Source of the DNA: Demequina mangrovi
Lineage (GTDB): Bacteria; Actinomycetota; Actinomycetes; Actinomycetales; Demequinaceae
Length of the DNA: 64,000 nt
Direction: 5' to 3'
Assembly: GCF_000759715.1 (NCBI RefSeq)
Contig: NZ_BBLU01000015.1
Span: 35,607 to 99,606, forward strand
Below, in pieces: positions 8,782 to 16,325 of the stretch. A model generated the notes under the pieces. The model was not told where the DNA came from, searched no databases, and saw only the letters and a list, made by a program, of their open reading frames with translations. Every line of letters begins with the position of its first letter. The first letter of the stretch is position 1. The position numbers and the translations under genes are program-made.

Positions 8782-9039
8782 ATGAACGGGACAGACATCT
8801 TCGCGATCACAGGCACCACCGGGGTGGTGGTCGCCGTCATGTCGGTCACATTCTGGCTGTGCGCGATCATCGCGTTCTTCAGCATCGCGATCAATGCCTC
8901 GCGCATCCGCAAGGATGTCGAGGCGATGCGCGACATCGCGGAGGTCGAGTTCACACTCCGGGCTGATGCGGCAAAGGCCAAGGTCGCGGGCAACGCGAGT
9001 GAGCCGCAGCGGCAACAGCCGGCACCCCGCAACTCCTGA
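8782..9039 (+). CDS. Small single-pass membrane protein
   Basis: An 85-residue protein with a GAGGAG ribosome-binding site ten bases before the ATG. Residues 10-38 (GTTGVVVAVMSVTFWLCAIIAF...) form one membrane helix, followed by a basic segment (ASRIRKDVEAMRD) and a charged helical tail that may form a coiled coil. It is the last gene before a 246-bp gap. No family recognised. Confidence 0.7.
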   Translation: MNGTDIFAITGTTGVVVAVMSVTFWLCAIIAFFSIAINASRIRKDVEAMRDIAEVEFTLRADAAKAKVAGNASEPQRQQPAPRNS

Positions 9040-9285
9040 GACGCCTCTTCCCGCGTTACCCCTGCCGGGGGAACACATGCACCGGCGCCCAGGCCGACCT
9101 CGTCCCCACGCCCGGCGACGATCACTATCCCGGGGCCGTGGTCGGCACATATCCACGCCCGGCCCACCGGGCACGGTGCTCCCCAAACCCCAGCGAGCGC
9201 ACAATGTCCGGGCCGGTGACACGCCCGATCCCGAGCCATCGTTGCGCAACGGATACCGGCGAGTCGCGCCCCTACGCGCGTTGTC

Positions 9286-9762
9286 CTACGGCCTCGCCAC
9301 CTCGTGCTCTGCTGCGGCTCCACCGACCTCGTCGGTCCAGGTGATCCGCGAGTACGTCAGGTCGACCTCCTCGAGCGGACCCGGAGAACTCGGATCCTGC
9401 GACAGCTCCTGACGGATCGCCGTCACTCTGCCCTCCTCCAGCAGCAGGGTGAAGTAGTGCTCGTCCCGACCGTCGAACGGGTGCGCCCGGAAGAACCTGA
9501 GCTCCGCGCTGTCGACCACCATGGCGCGCACCAGCGCGTCTGCCAGCAGCGGGCTCGTGCGGTCCATCCGCTTCATGATGGTGACCGGCTGGTGCTCGAG
9601 CCGTGACCCGCGGGCCCCCGCCACGGGATCGTCGGGATGCGCCATCTCATGCCGGTACGCCACGCATTCGATGGTTCCGTCGCGGTCGAACGATGCGGTC
9701 GTGGACTCGCCTTCCACATCCACGCCGTTGATCCGCAGCCTCAGGTACGCCACTTCGGACAT
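9286..9762 (-). CDS. Hcp-like (type VI secretion tube / DUF796 family) protein
   Basis: A 158-residue protein that follows the Hcp pattern along its length: an N-terminal strand (AYLRLRINGVDVEGES), DRDGTIECVAYRHEMAHPDD, then HQPVTIMKRMDRTSPLLADAL, SAELRFFRAHPFDGRDEHYF, and LEEVDLTYSRITWTDEVGG. Hcp monomers form hexameric rings that stack into the inner tube of type VI secretion systems and relate to phage tail tubes. No sheath, VgrG or baseplate gene is in the window, so this is an orphan copy; a contractile or domesticated tail origin, or a stand-alone ring protein, are alternatives. A GTG nine bases upstream is an alternative start. Confidence 0.8.
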   Translation of the reverse strand: MSEVAYLRLRINGVDVEGESTTASFDRDGTIECVAYRHEMAHPDDPVAGARGSRLEHQPVTIMKRMDRTSPLLADALVRAMVVDSAELRFFRAHPFDGRDEHYFTLLLEEGRVTAIRQELSQDPSSPGPLEEVDLTYSRITWTDEVGGAAAEHEVARP

Positions 9763-9916
9763 CTTCGTCACCCGCTCTCGGTGCCCACCAGGGTCGCCAC
9801 CAGGATGGCACGGGCACCCGCGGCGCGCAGGGCCGACCGGCACCGTGGCGGCTGTCACCCCTCCCCGCTACGGTGGGCTCACTCCCGTCCGACGATGCTG
9901 AGGAGCGCCGCCCGCC

Positions 9917-10945
9917 ATGAGGTCCAACGCCACCGTCTACATCGATGCCGGCTACCTGGTCGCTGCTGCCGCGACACGCCTCACGGGAAGCTCGTTCCGG
10001 CGCGGCATCCAGCCCGACTACCCGAGTCTCATCGGCGCGATCCTCACCCAGGCCGAGCAGCTCGCCGGCCGCCCCGTGCTCCGCTCCCACTGGTACGACG
10101 CCGCGCGCGATCAGCACCCCGACGAGGACCAGCGCGTCATCGAGATGATCCCGCGCGTCAAGCTCCGCCTCGGCCGCATCGGCAACGAGGGCCAGCAGAA
10201 GGGCGTCGACCTCAAGATCGGTCTGGACATGGTCACGCACGCCCGCAACGGTGCGATCGACACGCTCGTCCTGGTCTCCGGCGACGACGACCTCACCGAG
10301 GCCGTCGACCAGGCCCAGGCCAGCGGCGTCGAGGTGATCGTCCTCGCGGTCCCCGACGCACAGGGCCGCCCCCACGGCGTCTCACGTCACCTCCAGGCCA
10401 CCGCCGACCGCCTCGAGCTCATCTCCGGCGACTCGCTCGACGCGTCCATCGTGCGGCGAATCGCGACGAGCACCCCCGCCGAGGCGGTCAAGGCGGTGCA
10501 CGATGCGCCCGTCCCCACGAGCGCCGACGTCACCGCCGCACCGGCCGCCGACGCGGCCGCGCATCGTCCCTCGCCCGCAGACCTGGCGCGCCCCCGCTCT
10601 GGCGCGTCCACCCGACCGATCGACACGTATCTCGCACCGGTCCCGGTCTACTCGTCGTCGTCGGGCGACACCGACGCGCCCGCCCCGGTGGCCTCCCAGA
10701 CCGGCCCGACCTACGACGAGTCCATCGCGCAGGTCGCCCGCGCCTCGCTCAACGCCTTCCTCGCCTACGCGACGCAGGCACAGCTGGTGAGCCTGCGGAC
10801 CAACCGGCCGTCGATCCCCCGCGAGCTCGACTCGACGCTGCTGCGCGACCTCTCGGACGCGATCGGGATCTACACGCTGAGCGAGGTCGAGCGCCACGCC
10901 CTGCGCGACGCCTTCTGGGACGCCCTCGACGCGGTCGAGGCGTAG
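9917..10945 (+). CDS. NYN-domain (PIN-like) RNase family protein
   Basis: A 342-residue protein. The N-terminal NYN/LabA-type domain (about 1-175) starts with YIDAGYL (first catalytic Asp), continues with KGVDLKIGLDMVTHA near 95 and LVSGDDDLTEAVDQA near 118, which supply the further acidic residues of PIN-like RNases. A Pro/Ala-rich linker (about 190-260) leads to a C-terminal helical domain (AQVARASLNAFLAYATQAQL..., ending YTLSEVERHALRDAFWDAL). An AGGAG lies upstream of the ATG, and TACGGT at 9869-9874 may be the -10. Likely a cytoplasmic RNA-processing or RNA-decay enzyme. Confidence 0.85.
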   Translation: MRSNATVYIDAGYLVAAAATRLTGSSFRRGIQPDYPSLIGAILTQAEQLAGRPVLRSHWYDAARDQHPDEDQRVIEMIPRVKLRLGRIGNEGQQKGVDLKIGLDMVTHARNGAIDTLVLVSGDDDLTEAVDQAQASGVEVIVLAVPDAQGRPHGVSRHLQATADRLELISGDSLDASIVRRIATSTPAEAVKAVHDAPVPTSADVTAAPAADAAAHRPSPADLARPRSGASTRPIDTYLAPVPVYSSSSGDTDAPAPVASQTGPTYDESIAQVARASLNAFLAYATQAQLVSLRTNRPSIPRELDSTLLRDLSDAIGIYTLSEVERHALRDAFWDALDAVEA

Positions 10946-11053
10946 CGCCCGCGTCAGCGCACAGAGCGGTCCACCGTCGCTGCCTCGGCGTCGCTGTCCA
11001 CAACGGGAGCACCCCCGACCGCGTCGCTCGCGCGCTGCGACGAGCATCGACCC

Positions 11054-11533
11054 ATGGGCATCCGGTACTACGCATACACCTTCCCCGCCGAGGCGACCGA
11101 AGCGGCGCTCGACAACCCGAGGTCGTTCATCGGCAGCGATCCCTTCGCGGACGCCTGGGGCATGGAGCCGGGTGAACGATGCGGCCATGCGAGCGGCATG
11201 CAGCGCCCACCCAAGGAGGAGTTGCTCTACCTCGACAAGGCGTGGCGAGATCTCCAGGGCCTCACGCGGCCGCGGTATCCCGGCGAACCGCGCCGACCCG
11301 CCTACCGCATGGTCGAGGGCGATGTCGCCTTCACCTCAACGGGCTGGATCCCGTGGGTGCGCGCCCTCAGCCCTACGTGGTTGCCCGAGATCGCCGCGGA
11401 CCTGGCCGCCCTCCAGCGCGAGGCCAGAAGAACCGTCACCGACGAGTACGTCCTCGAGTACCTGCAGCACGCGGCGGCCTTCACCGCGCATCTCGCATCC
11501 GTCGGGCGCGGCTTCGTCTACCTGATCGGATGA
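11054..11533 (+). CDS. DUF1877/YfbM-like hypothetical protein
   Basis: A 159-residue protein starting MGIRYYAYTF, followed by a helical region, PFADAWG, and LYLDKAWRDLQ, the conserved features of the DUF1877 (YfbM-like) group and related actinobacterial proteins. No catalytic motif is evident and the biological role of the family is unknown. It stands alone ahead of the toxin-antitoxin pair, reading in the same direction. Confidence 0.7.
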   Translation: MGIRYYAYTFPAEATEAALDNPRSFIGSDPFADAWGMEPGERCGHASGMQRPPKEELLYLDKAWRDLQGLTRPRYPGEPRRPAYRMVEGDVAFTSTGWIPWVRALSPTWLPEIAADLAALQREARRTVTDEYVLEYLQHAAAFTAHLASVGRGFVYLIG

Positions 11534-11568
11534 GCCGGATGCCGCCGCAAGTCCCCGCCGCGCACGTT

Positions 11569-11586
11569 GCTATCATCAGCGATAGC
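11569..11586 (+). promoter_or_regulatory. Palindromic operator in the promoter of the FitAB-like pair
   Basis: GCTATC-atcagc-GATAGC is a perfect 6-bp inverted repeat that overlaps the likely -10 (TATCAT, 11571-11576) 20 bases before the antitoxin ATG. Type II antitoxins with ribbon-helix-helix domains usually repress their own operon at such a site. Confidence 0.6.
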
Positions 11587-11606
11587 ACCACGGAGGGCGG
11601 GCGCGC

Positions 11607-11840
11607 ATGTCGTCGATCATCGTTCGCGGGCTCGACGAGTCCGTCAAGAAGCAGCTCGCCGCCCAGGCCAAGCAACACGGCCGCTCGATGGAGGCCGAGG
11701 TGAGGGCCATCCTCACCAGAGCGGCGCAACGGCCTCACATCGGGCTGGCGCTCATGGAGGCCGCCCGCGAGGCGGAGGTCGGGGTCGAGCTCCCCATCCC
11801 CGCGCGCACCGACACCGCGCGGGCGGCGGCCTTCGAGTGA
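11607..11840 (+). CDS. FitA/VapB-type antitoxin (ribbon-helix-helix)
   Basis: A 77-residue protein starting SSIIVRGLDESVKKQLAAQA, a ribbon-helix-helix DNA-binding motif of the FitA type, followed by GRSMEAEVRAILTRA and a short C-terminal tail (VELPIPARTDTARA) expected to wrap around the toxin. It overlaps the PIN toxin gene by four bases (GTGA). It should neutralise the downstream RNase and autoregulate through the palindrome at 11569-11586. Confidence 0.88.
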   Translation: MSSIIVRGLDESVKKQLAAQAKQHGRSMEAEVRAILTRAAQRPHIGLALMEAAREAEVGVELPIPARTDTARAAAFE

Positions 11841-12262
11841 TCGTCCTCGACACCAACGTCATCTCCGAGGTGTTCCGGCCGCAGCCGGACGCGACAGTTG
11901 TCGCATGGCTGCTCGCGCTCGAGGGCGACGTCGCCATCACCGCAGTCACGCTGGCGGAGCTCCTGGCGGGGACCGCGCGTCTTCCCGCCGGTCGGCGCAG
12001 GACCGCGCTCGCCTCCCGGGTCGAGACCGCGCTCGAGCCCTATCGCGACGGCGGCGCCGTGCTCCCCTTCGACGATGTGGCAGCAACCCACTACGCGGAG
12101 ATCCTCGTCGCCCGCGAGAAGGCGGGCGCCCCCATCAGCATGGCCGATGCGCAGATCGCCGCGATCTGCCGCGCGCAACGAGCGACGTGCGCCACGCGGA
12201 ACGTCGACGACTTCGCGCACACCGGCATCGGGCTGATCAACCCGTGGGAGCAGCGAGCGTAG
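11837..12262 (+). CDS. FitB/VapC-type PIN-domain toxin
   Basis: A 141-residue PIN RNase. The acidic active-site residues are visible: DTNVISEVF (Asp near residue 5), TLAELLAG (Glu near 42), ISMADAQIAAI (Asp near 103) and RNVDDF near 120. FitB/VapC toxins cleave tRNA or rRNA and slow growth when the antitoxin is lost. The GTG start overlaps the antitoxin stop. This is the first of two such pairs; the other is at 13603-14273, beyond the reverse mscS gene. Confidence 0.9.
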   Translation: MIVLDTNVISEVFRPQPDATVVAWLLALEGDVAITAVTLAELLAGTARLPAGRRRTALASRVETALEPYRDGGAVLPFDDVAATHYAEILVAREKAGAPISMADAQIAAICRAQRATCATRNVDDFAHTGIGLINPWEQRA

Positions 12263-12286
12263 GCAACTCTGCTCCGCCGAGAAGGG

Positions 12287-13483
12287 TCAGTCCTCGGCAC
12301 GCTCGACCTCGAACTCGTCGTCTACGACCACCCGCGGCATCGCGTGGGTGAAGTGGCTCGCCCGCTCCTCGGCCTCGGCGGAGCCCGTGAAGAATCCCGC
12401 CTCCCCCACCTGCTCGATCTTGAGGCTCCGCCGCTTGGGCCCGGTCGGCGCCGCCGCCTGCTCGGACACCAGCACGCGCTGCGCGGGCGCCGCGTCCGGC
12501 ATCACCGACTGGATCCACAGCACCATCGCCTCGCGCACGTAGCAGCGGAGGTCGTACAGCGTCGGGGCGTCGACGGCCGTCACCAGGATGCGCACCCGCA
12601 CGTATCCACCGACCGCTTCGGTGACCTGGAGCACGTTGGCCCGGCCGTCGTACAGCGGCGTCTCGGTGAGCACCTTCTCGAGGTGCTCGCGCATCTTCTG
12701 CGGGGACACCCGCCAGTCGAGGTCGAACTCCACCGAGCCGAGCAGCTCCGATCCCTGGCGGGTCCAGTTCTCGTACGGCGTGGTCGTGAAGTAGGTGCAG
12801 GGCAGGACCAGGCGACGGTCGTCCCACAGGTCGAGCACCACGTAGCTCAGCGTGATCTCGCCGACGCGACCCCACTCGCCCTTGGCGACGATGACATCGT
12901 CCACGCGCAAGGCGTCCGAGAAGACCAGCTGGATGCCGGCGAACATGTTGCCCAGGACGGACTGCGCCGCGAGACCGGCGACGATGGACGCGATTCCGGC
13001 CGAGGCCAGCACCGAGGCGCCGATCGCGCGCACGGAATCGAAGGAGAACAGCTCGGCGCCGATCGCGATCACCACGATCAGCGCGATCGCCAGCCGCTTC
13101 ACGATGAGCGTCTGGGTCCTGAGCCGCCGCGCGAGCCGGTTATCAGGGACGTCGATCTTGTTGTACGCGAGCGCGAGGTCCGCCAGGAACCGCACGAACG
13201 CGATGAGCAGCCACGCGAGCAGCGCGATCGCGCCGGCGGTGAAGAACCGGCCGATCATCGGCATCCAGTCGCTGTTCCGCAGCGACGCATGCACGCCGAA
13301 CCATAGTCCGATGAGGATGACGAGCGCCCAGAACGGGTTGCGGGTCTTGGTCTGGAGATCGCGCGCCCACGGGTAGCGCCGCGCGACGAGCCTCATGGTC
13401 ACCTCGACGGCGAGCGCGAACAGAAGCGCGGCACCCACGCCGACCGCGACGGCGACCCCGAATCCGAACCAGTCCTCGAGCAT
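12287..13483 (-). CDS. MscS-family mechanosensitive ion channel
   Basis: A 398-residue membrane protein. There are about four membrane helices in the first 200 residues, and a pore-lining helix rich in Ala/Gly (GASVLASAGIASIVAGLAAQ...) followed by NMFAGIQLVFSDALRVDDVI, the classic MscS core. The beta domain (WGRVGEITLSYVVLDLWDDRR) and a cytoplasmic cage follow, ending in a charged tail. Start at 13483 chosen for the GGAGGAG seven bases upstream. It protects cells from hypo-osmotic shock by releasing small solutes. It is transcribed opposite to both flanking toxin-antitoxin pairs. Confidence 0.92.
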   Translation of the reverse strand: MLEDWFGFGVAVAVGVGAALLFALAVEVTMRLVARRYPWARDLQTKTRNPFWALVILIGLWFGVHASLRNSDWMPMIGRFFTAGAIALLAWLLIAFVRFLADLALAYNKIDVPDNRLARRLRTQTLIVKRLAIALIVVIAIGAELFSFDSVRAIGASVLASAGIASIVAGLAAQSVLGNMFAGIQLVFSDALRVDDVIVAKGEWGRVGEITLSYVVLDLWDDRRLVLPCTYFTTTPYENWTRQGSELLGSVEFDLDWRVSPQKMREHLEKVLTETPLYDGRANVLQVTEAVGGYVRVRILVTAVDAPTLYDLRCYVREAMVLWIQSVMPDAAPAQRVLVSEQAAAPTGPKRRSLKIEQVGEAGFFTGSAEAEERASHFTHAMPRVVVDDEFEVERAED

Positions 13484-13602
13484 GTCTCCTCCTGGAATGC
13501 GCATTGCCCTCCGAACGTACGGGAGGCATGTTTCATTCGGATGACCCGTGGACGATGCGCACAGGGGTAGACATCTCCACGAGGGCTTTCTACCGTGGAA
13601 CC

Positions 13603-13875
13603 ATGAGCCTCAACATCAAGAACGCCCGCACGGTCGCGCTGGTGCGGGAGCTCGCCGAGCGCACGGGCTCCAGCCAGACCAGCGCGATCGAGGAGGCGGT
13701 ACGGATGCAGCTCAAGCGGCTCGACGCGCAGCATGGCCACCCGGAAGCCGACGCCCGGCTCGCACGTGCGCGCGTCATCGTCGCGGAGATCCAGGCGGAC
13801 CTCGGCGAGGACGACCGCGCGGCGATCGTCGCGGCGCAGCGCGACCTCTACGACGAGTCCGGTCTCCCCCGGTGA
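13603..13875 (+). CDS. vapB: VapB-type antitoxin (PSK/Rv0623-like)
   Basis: A 90-residue protein beginning SLNIKNARTVALVRELAERTG, the typical N terminus of the Rv0623-type VapB antitoxins, followed by SQTSAIEEAVRMQL and a C-terminal part that should bind the toxin. TACCGT (13591-13596) lies six bases before the ATG, so the mRNA is probably leaderless. The stop overlaps the vapC GTG by four bases. Confidence 0.9.
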   Translation: MSLNIKNARTVALVRELAERTGSSQTSAIEEAVRMQLKRLDAQHGHPEADARLARARVIVAEIQADLGEDDRAAIVAAQRDLYDESGLPR

Positions 13876-14273
13876 TCATCGACACGTCCGCGATCATCGC
13901 GATCCTCGCGGGCGAGCCCGGTTCCGACGCACTTCTCGAAGCGCTCGCCGGGGCGGACAGCGCGCGCATGAGCGCCGCGACGCTCGTGGAGGTTCACGCC
14001 GTCGTCGCGCGCCGCGGCGACGCCGCGCTCGGGCGGCGCGTCGACCGGCTGCTCGAGTCGCTCGGCATCACCATCGCCCCCTTCGACGCCGAGCAGGCCG
14101 CCATCGCCTCACGCGGGTACCGCGAGTACGGCCGCGGCTCCGGCCACATGGCGGGGTTGAACCTCGGCGACTGCTACTCCTACGCACTCGCCGTGCACGC
14201 CGACGTGCCGCTCCTCTTCGTCGGCGAGGACTTCACGCACACCGACGTGCGCGTCGCGCCGCACCCGGCCTGA
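13872..14273 (+). CDS. vapC: VapC-type PIN-domain toxin
   Basis: A 133-residue PIN RNase: IIDTSAIIAIL (Asp near 4), ATLVEVHAVV (Glu near 42), and LNLGDCYSYALA (Asp near 98) supply the metal-binding acidic residues. FVGEDFTHTDV matches the C-terminal PIN motif. VapC toxins cut structured RNAs such as initiator tRNA or 23S rRNA. The GTG start overlaps vapB. It belongs to a different subfamily from the FitB-like toxin at 11837-12262. Confidence 0.9.
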   Translation: MIIDTSAIIAILAGEPGSDALLEALAGADSARMSAATLVEVHAVVARRGDAALGRRVDRLLESLGITIAPFDAEQAAIASRGYREYGRGSGHMAGLNLGDCYSYALAVHADVPLLFVGEDFTHTDVRVAPHPA

Positions 14274-14288
14274 TCGAGGCGCGTCGGC

Positions 14289-14720
14289 TCAGTCGCACCC
14301 GCAGGACCCGGACGGCGTCCGCGCCTGCCAGCACACCTCGCACACGCCGTAGTCCTTGGTCTCGACCGCGGTCGCCTGGACGATGCGCTTCTTGCTCCCC
14401 GGGCTTCCGCCCTTCGCGTTCACCGGGTGGTCGACGGCCCAGTTGACCATCCCGTTGCCGTGGGTCTTGTCGCGCACGCGGTCGGGCAGGTCCGAGGCGG
14501 CGATCGCCTCGACCTTCGAGCCGAACCACTCGGTCGACCGCTTGCCGATGTGCAGCGGATGCAGGCCGTCCTCGCGGAACGCCTTGATGTAGCTGGATTT
14601 CACCTCGCAGCCGGTCACGCCTGCGCGGAGCGCGATCTGCCGCACGAGCGGCCGCGCCTCATCCGCCAGCTTGAACTGCTCCATCGCAGCCTCGAGGGAG
14701 ATCATCGTGTCAGTGCTCAC
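14289..14720 (-). CDS. Hypothetical protein with C-terminal Cys tail
   Basis: A 143-residue protein beginning at a GTG preceded by AAGGG. The N-terminal part is helical (MEQFKLADEARPLVRQIALR); the middle contains FGSKVEAIAASDLPDRVRDK and GMVNWAVDHPVNAKGG, with no family I recognise. The last 17 residues, CEVCWQARTPSGSCGCD, form a CxxC...CxC knuckle at the very C terminus, comparable to the tails of the proteins at 8347-8730 and 24922-25263. Convergent with vapC across 15 bases. Function unknown. Confidence 0.72.
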   Translation of the reverse strand: MSTDTMISLEAAMEQFKLADEARPLVRQIALRAGVTGCEVKSSYIKAFREDGLHPLHIGKRSTEWFGSKVEAIAASDLPDRVRDKTHGNGMVNWAVDHPVNAKGGSPGSKKRIVQATAVETKDYGVCEVCWQARTPSGSCGCD

Positions 14721-14864
14721 CCCTTAGGGTCGCACGCGGCGAGCGGGACCGCCGACCGGAGCAGCGGGCACCGGTGGCGCAAGAGTGCACGATGCCGTTG
14801 CTCGCTCCCGCCTCGCGCCGCTACGGTCGGGGGACCGCGCACGCACGACTACCTGGGGGATCCC

Positions 14865-16298
14865 GTGCGACACCTGCTGACGATCGCGACAATCGTCGTG
14901 CTCGGGCTGAGCACGGCCGCGGCCGCTGCCGCCTCGACCGACTCGATCGACGACCTCGTCGCGACCGAGCTGTCCGCATCCGGCGCGCCGGGCGCTGCCT
15001 ACGCCGTGGTCACGGACGGCGAGATCTCCGAGTCCGGCGCGAGCGGCGTGCGGCACGCGGGAACCGGCGAGCCGGTGACGCCGGACACCCCGTTCGCGAT
15101 CGGCTCGATCTCCAAGAGCTTCACCGCGCTCGCAGTGATGCAGCTGGTCGAGGACGGGCTGGTCGACCTCGACGCGCCCGGCGGCGACTACGTGACCGCG
15201 CTCGCCGGCACTCCCGCCGGGGAGCCGACCGTGCGCGAGCTGCTCAGCCACACCAGCGGCTTCTCGACCCTGCAGGGCAACACGTCCCACGAGGCATCAG
15301 GCGCAGCCAGCGCCGACGACGGCGCGCTCGCACAGGCCGTCGCGCAGCTCGCGGACGTCGCACCGGAGTACCCACCCGGCACCCGGTGGGAGTACTCGAA
15401 CACCAACTACCAGTACCTCGGCCGGCTGATCGAGGAGGTCGCCGACACCTCGTTCGCGGACCACATCACCGCACACGTCCTCGATCCCGTCGGGATGGAC
15501 GACAGCTTCGTCGCCGACGGCGAGGTCCACGACGAGATGGCGACCGGGCACACGCCGTGGTTCTGGACCAAGCGGCCCCTCGCCGACAACGGCACGGACG
15601 TCGTCACCGCACCCCAGGGCGGCATCGTCGCCAGCGCGAACGACGTCGCCGCCTACCTCGCGATGATGATGAACGGCGAGGACGACGTCCTCAGCGCCGA
15701 GGGCAAGGCGGCGATGATGCGCCCCGCGAGCGACGTCTCCCCGTTCTACGGCCTCGGCTGGTACGTCGACACCTCGGACGGCACCGTGGGGCACAGCGGC
15801 GCGACCCCGGGCGTCGAGACGCAGGCCACCCTGATCCCCGCGAGGGACGATGCGGTGGTGGTCCTGGTCAACGGCGGCAGCGGGATCGGCTTCGGCGAGA
15901 CCACGCAGCTTCGCCTGAGCGTCACGGCGGAAGCGCTCGGGCTCGACTACGCCGGAGAAGGCTCCCGCTGGACACAGAAGGCGCTGTTCCTCGGGCTCTG
16001 CCTGGCGCCGCTGCTGTACCTGGCGAGCATGGCGTGGGCCTGGATCAAGCGCGGAGCGATCCGCGCCAAGTCGGGCGCCGCGGGCCTCTTCAGCCTGTGG
16101 TTCCCGCTGCTCACCACGGGGGCGGCCGCCTGGGTGCTGCTCGTGCTGGTCCCGGACCTCATGGGCGCACCGTTGTCGACCGTGAGGATCTTCCAGCCTG
16201 ACATGGCGCTGGCCATGACGGCGACCGCGGTCATGGGCATCGCCTGGGCGGGTTTCCGACTGGTCGTCGCCTACACGGGCCGATCCGCGCAGGACTGA
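14865..16298 (+). CDS. Membrane-anchored serine hydrolase, beta-lactamase/EstB (class C-like) family
   Basis: A 477-residue protein with an N-terminal signal sequence (LLTIATIVVLGLSTAAAAAAS). The extracellular class C-type fold has the SxxK motif in IGSISKSFTA near residue 85, a YxN motif in EYSNTNYQYLG near 178, and an HSGATPG motif (K/HxG) near 310. After residue 365 come three to four membrane helices (LFLGLCLAPLLYLASMAW and onward). Members act as D-Ala-D-Ala carboxypeptidases, esterases or peptidases; the substrate is not evident. The GTG start follows GGGGGA; the first in-frame ATG choice would lose the signal peptide. Confidence 0.88.
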   Translation: MRHLLTIATIVVLGLSTAAAAAASTDSIDDLVATELSASGAPGAAYAVVTDGEISESGASGVRHAGTGEPVTPDTPFAIGSISKSFTALAVMQLVEDGLVDLDAPGGDYVTALAGTPAGEPTVRELLSHTSGFSTLQGNTSHEASGAASADDGALAQAVAQLADVAPEYPPGTRWEYSNTNYQYLGRLIEEVADTSFADHITAHVLDPVGMDDSFVADGEVHDEMATGHTPWFWTKRPLADNGTDVVTAPQGGIVASANDVAAYLAMMMNGEDDVLSAEGKAAMMRPASDVSPFYGLGWYVDTSDGTVGHSGATPGVETQATLIPARDDAVVVLVNGGSGIGFGETTQLRLSVTAEALGLDYAGEGSRWTQKALFLGLCLAPLLYLASMAWAWIKRGAIRAKSGAAGLFSLWFPLLTTGAAAWVLLVLVPDLMGAPLSTVRIFQPDMALAMTATAVMGIAWAGFRLVVAYTGRSAQD

Positions 16299-16325
16299 GA
16301 CCCAGAGCGCGGCCCGTCCGCGCTC

